Below, piece by piece: positions 48,424 through 60,591 of a stretch of 64,000 nt of DNA; position 1 is the first letter of the stretch, and each line of letters begins with the position of its first letter. The stretch is from Leucaena leucocephala (taxonomy: Eukaryota; Streptophyta; Magnoliopsida; Fabales; Fabaceae): the NCBI GenBank assembly GCA_037074615.1, contig CM073515.1, positions 12,299,001 to 12,363,000 of the forward strand, read 5' to 3'. The translations under genes were made by a program, and so were the position numbers. The notes under the pieces are model-generated. The model saw only the letters and a list, made by a program, of their open reading frames with translations. It was not told the DNA's origin and searched no databases.

Positions 48424-50127
48424 GATAGTGTACATGTATTCAATTTGTAAAGGGATTTTACCTGTCAACCGATTATCTGAGAGATATAGGCTAGATATGA
48501 AATATAAGATATTTTCTTCGTATGATTCCTAACTGAATTTTCAAATGAAGCATACTTCTCCTAATACCATGCAAAATGTATTTCATATTCACCTTGAATA
48601 AGCTTGCCACTTGTGTGATTAAAGTCAAATAACAGGCCTCTTGTAGTTCATAAGATAGAAAATTTTCCTACATTGGCCTTATAACCTACCTCATCCTTCC
48701 TTTTAAATGTAATGTCATTCAAGCAATACGGTATCCTTCTAGAAAGCTTGTTTTATGAAAGGTCCAATATGCATATGTTCTTGAGCTTGCAAATTTTCAT
48801 AATCGAACATTTGAGTTTGTTTCCCTTTAAGAGGAGGACCTTTAAGTTCAACATTGACATGAAACACCTTAGAATTTGACTTGAAAATCTATTCTTTGTC
48901 AAATACAAAGTTAACAACAAGGGGAATTTGGCCAAAATAGAAGGTATGGATCCTGTAAAATTATTGCTTTGTAAATACAAGTATCTTAGTGATGGCATAT
49001 TTAGGAAACTAGGAAAAGTGCCATTGAATCTAGTTTATTAAAGGTTTAGATATGTAAGCTCAGCTAAATTGCAAAAGCTTTTGTTATTGGACTGTTCATT
49101 GAATTTTGTGATAAAATGATATAACTCAAATGCTTAAGGTTTCCAATCTAGCTTGGCATTTGACCATATAGTTGGTTTGTACTTAACTCTAACATTCTTA
49201 ATTTTGAACTCTCAATAATCCCATCAGGTACTTTTTCTTTGAAGTTGTTGTTGCTTAAATCAACAAACAATAAATATTGAAATTTAAACCTCTTGATAAA
49301 TATGTACCACTTAAGTTGTTGCTTGACAACCCTAGAAACCTCAAGTAATTGCTACCCTTCCTAAATTCTTAGGGAAAATAGCCAAAAAAATGTTATTGGA
49401 TAAGTCTTATGAGTTCAACTGGCTTGTGTCACCGAGTGAAGCTGGAAATCCTCCCTTTAATGAACTTAAAGACAGGTTTAGAGAAAGCAATTTGGGAAGA
49501 ACATATCCAATATGAGAAGGGATTTCATCATTAATAGGATTAGAGGAAGCATTGAAATATTGCATATCAATTAATTTTGAGGTGGAGTTAAGCTCAAAGG
49601 GACCATTAAAGAAATTATGGTCGACATAAAGAGAAACTAATTTGGTGTTATTTCTCAAAAGACAATTCAGGAAACTTCCTGAAATATTCAGATAGGCAAG
49701 TTCTAGAACTCTTAAATCATATTGATAAAGGAAAGAGGGTATAACTTTGTGATTACTTACTTCATTCATAGTGCATTCAACAATACTACAAATCTTTAGT
49801 TGGAAAGAAAGGAGAAATTGGGGTTTTTCAGTTTCAAGCTTGAGATTTGGGTTATGAAAGCAAGAAATTGTGAAGACTTGAAGGTTGGTGTGGTTGGCAA
49901 ACAAACAAAGTGATGCTATGCTAATGAAGTAGTTCTCATTGAATGAAACAAATTTAAGGGACTTTAGAAAATGAAGGAGTGAGGAAGTGAATGTTCCTTC
50001 AAAACCATTGTATTGAAGATCAAACATATACAAAGATGTCAAATTACTTAGGCATGGATCAAGGGACCCCTCAAACATGTTCTTGCCAAGTGACAATATT
50101 TCTAGATTCTTAAAATTGCATAAGCCT
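48424..50127 (-). pseudogene. LRR receptor-like protein, middle part
   Basis: Starting at an acceptor-like site (TTGCAG before 50127), the minus strand gives NLEILSLGKNMFEGSLDPCL, then a run of leucine-rich repeats: 229 open codons at 49407-50096, then 48753-48998 after several stops. The island region follows (DEVGYKANVGKFS, then LIQGEYEIHF), leading to EYMYTI where the copia element interrupts. This is the order seen in plant receptor-like proteins. The N-terminal exon and signal peptide are missing upstream, where caulimovirid sequence begins about 200 bp away. Several stops and frameshifts are present. Confidence 0.85.
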
Positions 50128-50324
50128 CTGCAACATATCTACCATTTTTTCATAGTTCCAAAATTTCACTATTATATATATGTATAAGAATAACTACAGT
50201 TATGAAATTAACAAGTAAAGATAAAGGAATTAACAACACATGGAATTAGTAACACTAGTTTTCATATTTTCAAAATTGCATAAGGGAATTAGCAACTACT
50301 AGTTTTCATATTTTCAAAATTACA
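50128..50324. other. Spacer with a 45-bp-period direct repeat
   Basis: CTAGTTTTCATATTTTCAAA occurs twice (50253 and 50298) between the LRR pseudogene and the viral fragment. Confidence 0.6.
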
Positions 50325-52848
50325 AGGTCTTTCAAGACTTGTACTACTGTAGTCTATTTTATCCCCCATGTGGGATGGTTCTTTTTTAGAAGCTTGGACA
50401 GTTGGCTTGCATGTTTGGCTACATGCAGAATAAAATATCTTAGATAATAAGCAACTTCCAAAAATTGCTTGATTTGTTTTACCAACAAATCTTTGTCTAG
50501 GAATTTCTGTAATTCAACAGCAATGTGAGGGCCTGGTTGGAATTTTCCATCTTCAAATATCATGCCCATGAATTCAATCTTTTTGACTCCTATTTCCACC
50601 TTTTTTCTAAGAGCATAATGCCATATCTCTTAATGATGTGGGCAAATTGGGATAACAAGATCTTATGAGAACCCTAATTTTATAAAAATAATAGCATATC
50701 ATCAATGTAAATAAGGGCATTGTTGAGGATAGGCCCAAACATTTTGGTCATGGCCTTTTGTAATAGTGTGATAGGTGACCTTAAACCTAAATGGCATGAT
50801 AATCCATTGGTATTGAGTATTGGGTATGTATAAGGCTAGTTTGTGATGATCATCTAGGTAAATGCCCAGTTGCCAGAAACTTGCCTTAAGGTCAAATTTT
50901 GAAAATATCTTGGCTTATTTTAGATGGATTGAGAAAGTACTGGACTTTGGAATTAGAAATTTATCATCTTGCAGGAAAAGATTCAAGGGTTTATAGTTGA
51001 TGACTAATCTTTTCTTTCCTATTTTGAGCTCAACTCTTTTTTCCATATATTTGTAATAGTGATGTGGTGACCTTAAGCCCAAATGGCTTGATAGTCCATT
51101 AGTATTGAGTATTGGGTATGCATAAGGTTGTTTTGTGATGATCATCTGGGTAAATACTCAATTGCCAGAAACTTGCCATAAGGTCAAATTTGGTAAAGAT
51201 ATTGGCTCATTTTAGATGGACTGAGAGAGTACTAGGCTTTAGAATGAGAAATTTATCATCTTGCAGCAATAGGTTCAAGAGCTTATAGTCAATGACTAAC
51301 CTTTTCTTTCCTCTCTTGAGCTCAGCCATTTTTTCCATATAAAATGCTTAACAAGCCCAATCTGATTTAGTGGGGTCAATAAGATTTTGTCTTAATAAAG
51401 TAGTACATTCTTTCCTGGCTATTTTAAGATCTTAATTTTCTTAAAAGTTAATATGATGAAGAACTCTTTATTTTTCCATAGTGGAAATGGATGTGCAAAT
51501 TGATTATGACTATCAGCACAAAACTACAAGATATGTTCTCAAACATCTTCATATTCTGGTGGGACTTGTTGAATCTATAAGAGACTAGGAATATTGGTAT
51601 AGGCACTGAAGAATATCTTATACTTGATTCTAGTGGATAAAATCAGGAGATTCTAGGTTCAAGTGAAGGTATTGAATCCTATAAGGATATCTTTACCTGA
51701 AAGATCACTGCCTAGAACTTTGATCTAAATGATGAAGTTTGGAAAGAACTAGATACCAATTCTTTTTCTTTGAAATCCACTCAATTTTGAAAAGATTTCC
51801 ATTTATAGTTGAAAAGTATTGGTTGAAAGGAACCCAGTCTTCAGGAAAAAGAAGGTAGGGTTTCATGACTGTTCTATAAGAACTAGTATCTAAAAAGCCC
51901 ATACCATGGATAGGCTTTATAAACTTATCAGTCAAAACTTTAACTTCAATATTTGGTATGAAGGAGAGAGGGTTGTCTCTAATTTTATAATTTAGGGATA
52001 CAAGAGACCCTAAAAAAAGATAAGATTATGGGTAGATTTATTTGGTAACAAGTTCTCTAGGAATTGTATGGATTGATCGATAGAGTAAGTGTACTCTTGT
52101 TTATTCAAAGGATGAAGTTTCTTCTAAATGATAGTAGGGAAGGACATTACTTTTCATCATCCCTTTCAGATTGTTCTTCTAAAATAGATTTGATATCTTT
52201 ATCATCTCTGATTAACAATACTGACTGTAAATGCTAAAGCATTTTTATATCTCCCTTAGACTTGTTAGAATAACTCTTATTAAGCAAAGTGTCATTTATT
52301 TTCACATATGTAAAACCTATCAGCCTTTTTGGATTGGAGATGTTGTTTCTTAAAAAACCTTAAGAAAGTTTTTTGGATTGTTGCTTGGGAAACTTTCTTC
52401 TATATTGTCAAAATAATGGAGGTAAGACTTTTTTCTAGGTCACAGACAATCCTTCTATTCTTTACATTTAATCTTGAGATATGACTTTTTACAAGTTTGT
52501 CGACGCTTTGATTTCCTTTTCATCATTCCCTTGAAAAACTTTTGTTGTTCACAAAGCTTATCCAAAGTCGCAAGATTAAGTTGGTAAATTTCTCTGAGAG
52601 AGATTTCAATCATATCTCTTTCGAAAGCATTGATGGTTCTGTGAAGTTCTGGCTATAATTCTTTAGGAAGAGAAGCAATAAAAGTATGTCTAAGGTTGGC
52701 ACTATTTACACCATTTAACTTGCAATATTTCATAGACATTTGATGAAAGTGTTTATATAAATATTTTTGGTCTTGAGAGTAACATTTCATCTCAGTGTTC
52801 CTGGAGATGACTTTTTTTATTAATGATATGGCGAATTTGTAAGGAATT
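50325..52848 (-). mobile_element. Endogenous caulimovirid fragment A (coat-protein end, protease, RT), 3' part
   Basis: Degenerate pararetrovirus polyprotein on the minus strand. Near 52653-52848 lies a coat-protein-like segment. Near 52440-52530 there is a Lys/Cys-rich stretch. A protease-RT linker lies at 51705-51935. RT contains KRLVINYKPLN (about 50980), IYIDDML with the YIDD box at 50698-50709, and the connection MGMIFEDGKFQPGP (about 50560). RNase H is absent because the fragment stops near 50325. An RT segment of about 293 bp is present twice in tandem (50761-51053 and 51054-51346). Many stops and frameshifts are present. The layout and lack of LTRs fit petuvirus/florendovirus-like Caulimoviridae, with the genus not decided. 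Confidence 0.78.
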
Positions 52849-54694
52849 GAAAGACACACAGCAGAAATTAACTTAAAATTTTTTCCAGTCCTTGCCAGGA
52901 TCTACCGTATGTGTTTAAGTCAAGTGGGAAGAAGCATTACCCTCAGTGTATCTCAGCCACTTCCACAGCTACTCTCCGCGACTGGTGATCTCTTTTCGAT
53001 CGCAAGATGACGTCCACAGCTTCTCTCCGCGGCTCGTGCTCTCTTTTCGATCGCAAGAAGTCGACGCCTCAAGTCGTCTCCCTCTACTGGTATCCACACG
53101 AACAGCGTTCCAATCACGAATGACGTGCTAGCGTCTCCTGTCCCTCCAAGGCTTTCTCAATAATTCGTCCTCTCCGTCTCTATTTTAGCAGTTTCTTATC
53201 TGCAAACCTTTTGCAGATTCCCTTCGGCCTTTTGTGTTATGTGTTGTTTTAAAAACATAGATCCTAAAATCAGATATATAGGACGCTCTACGTTTTTCTC
53301 AACCGAATTGGATTTTGGAATTAATTTATATTAAATCCGAAATTAATACAATATCATATATTGTATAATTTGATAAGAAACTAATTAAATAAATAATATT
53401 TATATTAAATCTGTCCCACAGATTTAATTCATCTATTTATTTAATTTAAAATAAAGATAAGACGGGACTATATTTGATTTATTCTCATAAATCAAATTTG
53501 AGATATCATGTCAATTTGAATTTCAAATTCAAATGTGATAGAGATTTAATTTATCCTTATAAATTAAATCTTGTAAATATCTCTTATATGAGATATTCTA
53601 TCAATTTGAATTTTAAATTCAAACGTGATAGAGATTTAATTTATCCTTATAAATTAAATCTTGTAAATATCTCTTATATGAGATATCCTATCAATTTGAA
53701 TTTCAAATTCAAACATGATAAAGATTTAATTTATCCTTATAAATTAAATCCTATATATCCCTTATATATAATGTATATATACGAATTTATATATATACGA
53801 ATATAAATATAAAGAAATATATACATTAACCTTGGATCATTCATTAAATCTAGACACGCCTTAGATTCAATGAATCTGGACATCATAGCTCGTGTTGGGC
53901 TATTTTGTGTGCGACCCTGTAGGCCCATATGAAGTTGGTAGTGGGCCATATGCTATATTGGCTCACAAGTCACAAGCGGTCTCTAGCAAGACATAACGAC
54001 TACCCAAATCATATGAGGATCGATAAACGATGTAACCTTTTATACAACCCTATCATGTCCCTTCTGTCACGCGATATTTTGGTCATGGATGAGGCATGGA
54101 TAATGTCATCCTCCTATTCCTGACTGTTACTTTCTCGATCCCTGAGTAGTCTGACTATAGAAATGGAACTACCTTTCCATTACAGTATGGCCATACATTT
54201 CTCAGACTCACTCATCGAGGGGCCCAGTAATATCTCTCTACGAATGTGAGGGACAAATTCCATCTTGACCATTCACATTCCTCCACATGAAAAACCACTA
54301 AACCCAAACATAGTCTTTATGATCACTCGGTCAAAAGTAACTTTTGACTAGGTCAAAGCTGAGCGTTTGTCATGTAGGAATCCATGATGATCTCAGGTCA
54401 AAGGGCATAGTGACATGGTTTGTATCTCATGGCGGGTCAGTCCAACACCTTGTACTCTTACATGTTCCTATGACTTTGATTTATATCTCTATACATATTC
54501 AAAGTCATACTGGTCTTATTCCATCTCTGCTCCCGCATAGATGATCAACCAGGGACATTTAGGATAAGATCATGAATTATCCACGGATGGTGATCACAGT
54601 AAACATACAAATAATATGATAACACAATTAATAAATTAATAAATCAATAATGTTCATAAGACAATGATTGGCCACTAGGGCACATTTTCCAATA
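52849..54694 (-). mobile_element. Solo copia-type LTR inserted in the viral fragment
   Basis: The flanking pentamer GAATT is identical on both sides (52844-52848 and 54695-54699). On the minus strand it starts TATTGGAAAATGTGCCCTAG and ends CTGCTGTGTGTCTTTC, like known plant copia LTRs. It contains a 90-bp tandem repeat (53455-53750). The viral frame resumes on both sides, confirming that this is an insertion. Confidence 0.85.
53455..53750. repeat. 90-bp tandem repeat, three units, inside the solo LTR
   Basis: TGATAGAGATTTAATTTATC recurs at 53535, 53625 and (as ATGATAAAG) 53715. Because 90 is a multiple of three, a spurious 110-codon repetitive frame appears at 53474-53806. Confidence 0.9.
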
Positions 54695-56290
54695 GAATTC
54701 TTTGTGAATTATACCCAAAAGGGTACTAAATTCAGGAATTTGAGCTCCTTGTATTTTTTGATAAGGACTCAGACTTTGAAACCATTCTCTTAGAGTTCCT
54801 TCAAATCTTGATAAGAACTTAGAAAAAATCCAGGCTCTGAATTCATGGAGTCATTTCCTCCATTTATGAGGAGGTAGTATAGGTGAACTATGGGCTTGTA
54901 GTAGGCTTGTAATATGCCCTTGTTTCATGATTTGTTGTTTGTAGAGGAGGATTCTCAGCAAAATATTCATCTTCCATATCTCTTGGTTGAACTACAACAA
55001 TCCTTGAGATGTCAGCTTGACATTCTTCAGAGTCAAGATTAGAATCTTTTGTATAGATTTTAGATTTATCTATATCATATTCAAAATTACTAGAAGGGAG
55101 TATATGGAAGGGATTAGAAGTTACAATGAAGCAATAGTCTAGTTAGGATTAATAGGGGATTTGTTTTTCTTGGTTCAATTTGAGATGGAGATTGTTGTGG
55201 AGTGGATAATGGTGTAGAGATTTTAACTACTTGAGTAGGTGGTCTAGTTTCAAAGAGTTTATTGTAGGATAGTAAGGCTTAGGAATTTGGATCCTGTGAG
55301 GGTTGAATAGGTGGAGGTTGTTGATGTTTAGGAGTTTCTACTTGTGGTTGTTTTGGAGGTGTTGGCTTAGACTATCTTAATTGTCTTAAGATGGGATAAT
55401 ACATCTTGAAGACATTGCTGTAATAAGAGGCTTTGGGATAGGTCTTAAGGGAAGGAGGATATATGGGTGTTTAGAAACTCGTAGGATAATAAGGATATGG
55501 ATCATAAATGGTCTGGGAATATTACTTGGCCATATCAATTTCTATTACGTATAGATTCTTCTTGATCTAAGTAAGTTCTTGTTCTTTCTTGAGAAATTTT
55601 GATCCCATATATCCATTTTCAATGAAGTGTCTCAGTCCATTATCTAACTATACACCTCTTCATGAGAGTTGTTCTTTAAGTTGTTAGACTTGATTCAAAA
55701 TCTGTCCTACTTGATTAGTTAGGCTATATGTCTTAAGGGTCAATAGATCTAATTTTGAATCAATCCTAGTGAGAGTCCTGTTCTGACAATTTGCTTTCTC
55801 AGATTGCTAATGGAGGACTTATTCTGCGAGTAAGACAGGTCTAGTATCTCCTGTAAGGGTAACCTCAGTAGGTGCAGTAAAAAGTCTAGTAGAGATTATG
55901 GTTTCTGGGTTAGTTCTTCTAGTAAGTGGTAGATATTCCTTATCAAAGGGATATATCATTGCTATACAAGGAATTGGTTGTCTAAATGATTAAGTAGGGA
56001 TGACTAGATATGGATGTTTCTTTCGAAGTAGATCTTCGTGACTAGTCTCTTTAAGCAATTCATATAGAGACAACGGGTTTGAAGGAATAGAGGGTTGTGG
56101 ACTATTTGGTCTTCTTACAGTTTGTTTTGGCCCATGGTCATTGTCATTGGAACGAAAGTGGCATTATTGGTGATGGCAAGAAGGTCTTCTAGTCTTCTTT
56201 CTTACTTTTACCTTTTTCAAGCTAAATCTCATTGTTGAAGCTTCAAAAAGTCCATAATTATTAGGGAATTCTTCAAAAGGATAAGTTCTG
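54695..56290 (-). mobile_element. Endogenous caulimovirid fragment A, 5' part
   Basis: This continues fragment A upstream of the solo LTR. From right to left there is a basic segment (KKVKVRKKTRRPS, about 56210), then a segment with LFTAPTEVTLTGDTRPVLLAE (seen with breaks near 55870) and an Ile/Leu-rich coiled-coil-like region (55640-55780). A Pro-rich linker (55250-55480) and the acidic EECQADISRIV segment (about 55000) follow, and then the start of the coat-like domain. This is the usual order movement/N-terminal region to coat. Stops are frequent. The right edge is where fragment B begins on the other strand. Confidence 0.6.
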
Positions 56291-56741
56291 TGAACAAACT
56301 TTTGACTGATAAGTTTGCAAAATAGTCATGGTGTTGGCTTTTTAAATACTGGTTCTTACAGAACAATCATAAATACGTGCCTTCTTCCTCTTGAAGACTG
56401 AGTTCCTTTCAACTAGTACTTCTCAACTACAAATGGAAGTCTTTTTAAAATTGAGTGGATTACAAGAAAAAAGAATTGCTATCCAATTCTTTCCAAATTG
56501 CATCCTTTAGATCAAAGTCCAAAGCAGTGATCTTTCAAAAAAAGATGTCCTTATAGGATTTGATGCCTTCTCTTAAACCAAGAATCTCTAGATTTTATCC
56601 AATGGAATGAAACATATAAATTTCTTTAGTGCCTATACCAATATTCCTAGTCTCTTAGAGATGCAACAAGTCCCACCAGAATATAAAGATGTTCAAGAAT
56701 AGATCGCATAATTTTGTACTGATAGTCATGATCAATTCACA
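56291..56741 (+). mobile_element. Endogenous caulimovirid fragment B, 5' piece (protease-RT linker)
   Basis: The plus strand matches the reverse complement of about 51480-51950 of fragment A. It lies head-on to fragment A and is cut by the LINE. It is out of frame in places. Confidence 0.65.
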
Positions 56742-57714
56742 TAAGGATTGGTAACAACTACTGTAAGAACGTCTGGGGGCGAAACAAAGGATTTTCCCAT
56801 AAGGAATGGTCTACATCAGGGATCATCCTTGAGTCCTTATTTATTCCTTATTTATTTAATCTAGTAGTGGATGTTCTAACTAAGCCTATTCAAGAAGAAA
56901 TCCCTAAGTACATGCTTTTTGCGGACGATATAGTTCTTGTGGCGGAATTAAGAGAATAAATTAATTTTAAACTTGAGTTATGGAGAAGTACTTTAGAGTC
57001 GAAGGGTTTTCGTTTGAGTAGAAGTAAGATTAAATATATGCATTGTAATTTTGATAAGAGGCAAGTTAGAAGTAACTTGGAGGTCAGATTGGGAGATCAA
57101 GTTCTTCCACAAATAGAAAAGTTCAAATATTTGGGATCAATTACACAGAAGGACGGTGAAATTTTGGAGGATGTTCATCATAGAATTCATGCCGGGTGAT
57201 TTAAATGGAGAAAGGCTAATGGGGTTATATGTGATCGAAAAGTACCAGATAAAGTAAAAGGAAAGTTTTATAGCACTGCTATAAGACCAGCAATCCTTTA
57301 TAGAAGTGAATGCTGGGCTTTAAAAGGACAACACGAGCATAAAGTTGGGGTAGCTGAGATGAGGATGTTGAGATGGATGTGTGGGTATACAAGAAAAGAT
57401 AAGATTCGTAATGAACATATACGGGGAAGAGTTGGAGTGGCACCTATTGAAGAGAAAATGGTAGAGAACCGTCTTAGGTAGTTTGGACATGTACAAAGAA
57501 GGCCCAGGGATGTGCCATTGAAGAGGGTGGATCAAACAATATGGACACCGGTTAAAAGGACTAGAGGAAGGCCAAAGAGAACGCTCAAAGATGTCATTGA
57601 GTGGGATCTCCTGGTTAATAACCTATCCAAGGATTTAGTTTTTGATAGAGCACAATGGCGTCGTATGATCCATGTAGCCGACCCCATTTAATGTGATAAG
57701 GCTTGTTGTTGTTG
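56742..57714 (+). mobile_element. RTE-type LINE, 5'-truncated, with 19-bp target duplication
   Basis: The 3' part of a non-LTR retrotransposon. It shows GLHQGSSLSPYLF, the catalytic box in MLFADDIVLV (about 56909-56938), RLSRSKIKYM, FKYLGSIT, CWALK, and the C-terminal segments MLRWMCGYTRKD and FGHVQRRP, ending RRMIHVADP. The tail is TTGTTGTTGTTG. The flanks are identical for 19 bp (TAGTCATGATCAATTCACA at 56723-56741 and 57715-57733). There are few disruptions (stops near 56959, 57199 and 57480, and a frameshift near 56860), so it is younger than its host. Confidence 0.92.
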
Positions 57715-60300
57715 TAGTCATGATCAATTCACACATCCTTTTCCCATAATGGAAAAATGAAGAGTTCCTCAATAGATTAACTTTCAAGAAAAATGAAGAT
57801 CTTAATCTGGCTTGGGAAAAATGTGCTGCTTTATTAACATAAGGTCTTATTGAGCCCACTAAATCAAATGAGACTTGTCAAGCATTTTATATGGAGAAAA
57901 GATATGAGCTCAAGAGAGGAAACAAAAGGTTAATAATCAACTATAAGCCCTTGAACATTTTCATGCAAGATAATAAATTTCCTATTCCAAAGCCCATGAC
58001 TCTCTTAATCTAAAACGAGCCAAGATCTTTTCAAAATTTAAATTTAAGGCAAGTTTCTGGCAATTGGGTATTCACCCAGATAATTGTCATAAAACAACCT
58101 TCTACATAACCAATGCCCCATACCGATAGATTGTCATGCTATTTAGGCTTAAGGTTTCCCCATCACTATTGCAAAAGGTCAGGGCCAAAATGTTTAAGCC
58201 CATCCTCAACAATATTGTTATCTATATTGATGATATCCTATTATTTTCATAAAATCAAGATTCTCATAAGATCCTATTATCCCAATTTGCCCACATCATT
58301 AAGCATTATAGCATTATGCTCTCAACAAAAATGGCAAAAATAGGAGTAAAAAAAGATTGAATTCATGGGCATGATTTTGAAGATGAAAAATTCCAACCAA
58401 GCCCTTATATTGCTGTTGAATTCTAGACCCAAACAAAGATTTGTCAATATAACAAATTGAGTAATTTTTGGGAATTGTCAATTATCGAAGATATTTTATT
58501 CCCCATATCGCCAAACATACAAGCCAACTATCCAAGCTTCTAAAAAAGAACCATCCTGTATGGGGGACAGAACAAACTAAGGAAGTACAAGTCTTGAAAG
58601 ACCTTATACAACATCCTTATCCCTTAAAAATTCATGATAAAGGCTTTGGGATCTTATAGACAGATACCAGTGATGAATAGTAGTGCCGTTCTAATAGAAG
58701 AAGTAAATGGTAAAACATTCTACTGTGGACATGTAGGCGGACAATTCAAGGACTCTAAAAAGCATTCACATATAAAGGGATTCTTGCAGTAAAAAAGGGG
58801 ATTGAGAAATTTAGCTTTTATCTCAACCTATGTGAATTCACTATAGAAATGGATAACACATCCTTTCTAAAGATTCTTTACCAAAAAGAAAAGATCCTTC
58901 CAGATAACCAGTTACTTTGATGGAAATACTAGTTCTCTAGCTATAAATTCATAGTCTCAAAGGGCATCACAACACTATTGCAGATTACCTCTCTTGACAT
59001 GAGAAAAAAATATTCAATCCCATGAACCATTATGTATTATCCACCCACTTTTTATCTTGACCATCGTAGAGTTACCAAAACCACACAAAAAAATACCTTT
59101 CTGGATAAAAGCTACCATTTTCCCTCTAGGATCCATACCTAAGAGTCCTATTGACCATTCCAGCCTAGCCAAACAAACTTTTTTATTGGCTTCATCTCCT
59201 CTTAGTGAAAACTCAAATCCATCCTAAGCCATAACACTTTGACATAAATATTCCATATACTACTATTCCCCTTATCAAATGTTCTATTCCTAATTGTCTA
59301 CTTTGGTATCTCTGGGCTCTTTTAGCAATACATACTTGTGCCATATGATTCCCTGCTTATCCCATCTATCATTACATTTGTGACTCAACCAATAAGGACA
59401 CCCTACTTGTCACCTTATTTAGACTATTTGCCAAATTCCATTACTTGAGAGGAAAACTCATCAAGCTTCTTCCAGAAAATAATTTATGGACTGCTCCTGG
59501 TAAAAATAAATTAAATAAATTAAGATTCTTCTATATCTTTACCATTTACAAAGAGCAAGAACAATTTACTAATGGAAATCTCTATATAAGAAACCTATTG
59601 AATATTGGACCACTGTTACAACCTAGCCAAAATATAAAAAAAGAGTTATGGAAAGTTTAGGCTAGACCCTAACTGAACTTAATGAACTAGACATGGAAGA
59701 ATCTACAAGAGTCTTCCTCATAGACCATTTCCTTCCAAGTGCTCAGAAAATATTTTTGGCAAGCTCATCATCATCTGTATTATAGGAGTTCCAAAGTTCA
59801 TTTGTCTTCAGTAGAATTTCTCAGCATTTTCGTCCTTATGACTCTCAATATACTTTACCATTTGTATCCCAATATCCTAATCATTTAGATACTCAGTCCC
59901 AACCCAAGTTTCTAACATAGTCTACCTAGGGAGATCTTGAGAATCCTCTATTAAGACAGCCAGAGCCACAAACAGAGCCTCTTGAAAAAGACTAGAAAAG
60001 TAATAAAGACTTATCCAAATACTCTCTGGACCCAGGATATGATGATGGCTATTCAAATCTTGACCCAGATCATGAGCCTATCTACAAAAGTGGTTGGGAA
60101 CTTATCAAGATTCCATCTACTATAACCTCTAACCAATCATGCTGTCATGTTTGCCTCTTATTAGTGTCCACTCCACCAAAATTTTTGTTGTCTTATTATT
60201 CACTCATACCTTGCTTTTTGAAAAGTAATTTTGCTGTACATTTGTTATTGTAGAAAAGCACTGTAGTAGTTACTGTAGTACTTTAACAAGATTATTTGTA
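57715..60300 (+). mobile_element. Endogenous caulimovirid fragment B (RT, RNase H, C-terminal region)
   Basis: The plus-strand polyprotein resumes after the LINE. It shows RT with FWQLGIHPD (about 58052) and IYIDDILLFS (about 58220-58250), the connection and then RNase H (FYCGHVGGQFKDS at about 58718). A C-terminal extension of unknown function follows (IKLLPENNLWTAPGKNK at 59461 onward, FLIDHFLPSAQKIFLAS near 59715), ending near 60130. It extends further 3' than fragment A. There are numerous stops and frameshifts and no long intact frame. Confidence 0.78.
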
Positions 60301-60330
60301 TTTGACCCTCTGCCCCTATATAAGGAGGGC
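60301..60330 (+). promoter_or_regulatory. Viral-type TATA box downstream of fragment B
   Basis: CCCCTATATAAGGAGGGC (TATA at 60317-60325) lies in the non-coding stretch after the polyprotein, where caulimovirids keep the pregenomic RNA promoter. The wording resembles other caulimovirid core promoters. Activity is unknown. Confidence 0.5.
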
Positions 60331-60591
60331 TCTCAGTCATTATGAGGCATAACGAGTTCCCATAACTCTTTTGTATAATATCAAGTATATTTTCTCTTAT
60401 GGCTTTTTAAGTTCTTTATCTTCTCCTTACGATCCTTAGGTCATAATATTGACTTCCTTCTTCAGATATTCAAGTATGCATTACACTTACCCTTATTGAA
60501 GGGATCCTATGTAACAAGTCTGCCTAAAAGAGCCTGGGTTGGATAGTTCATTGTGATTTATCTACACTTACCCTTGTTGAAAGGATCCTAT
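60331..60591. repeat. Viral leader-like tail with an 81-bp-period direct repeat
   Basis: ACACTTACCCTTATTGAAGG at 60483 and ACACTTACCCTTGTTGAAAG at 60564 begin 28-bp copies with two mismatches. The second ends where gypsy homology begins. Confidence 0.6.

Noticed and set aside
53474..53806. 110-codon open frame with a 30-residue repeat
   Set aside because: It is produced by a 90-bp tandem repeat inside a solo LTR and has no domain or start context.
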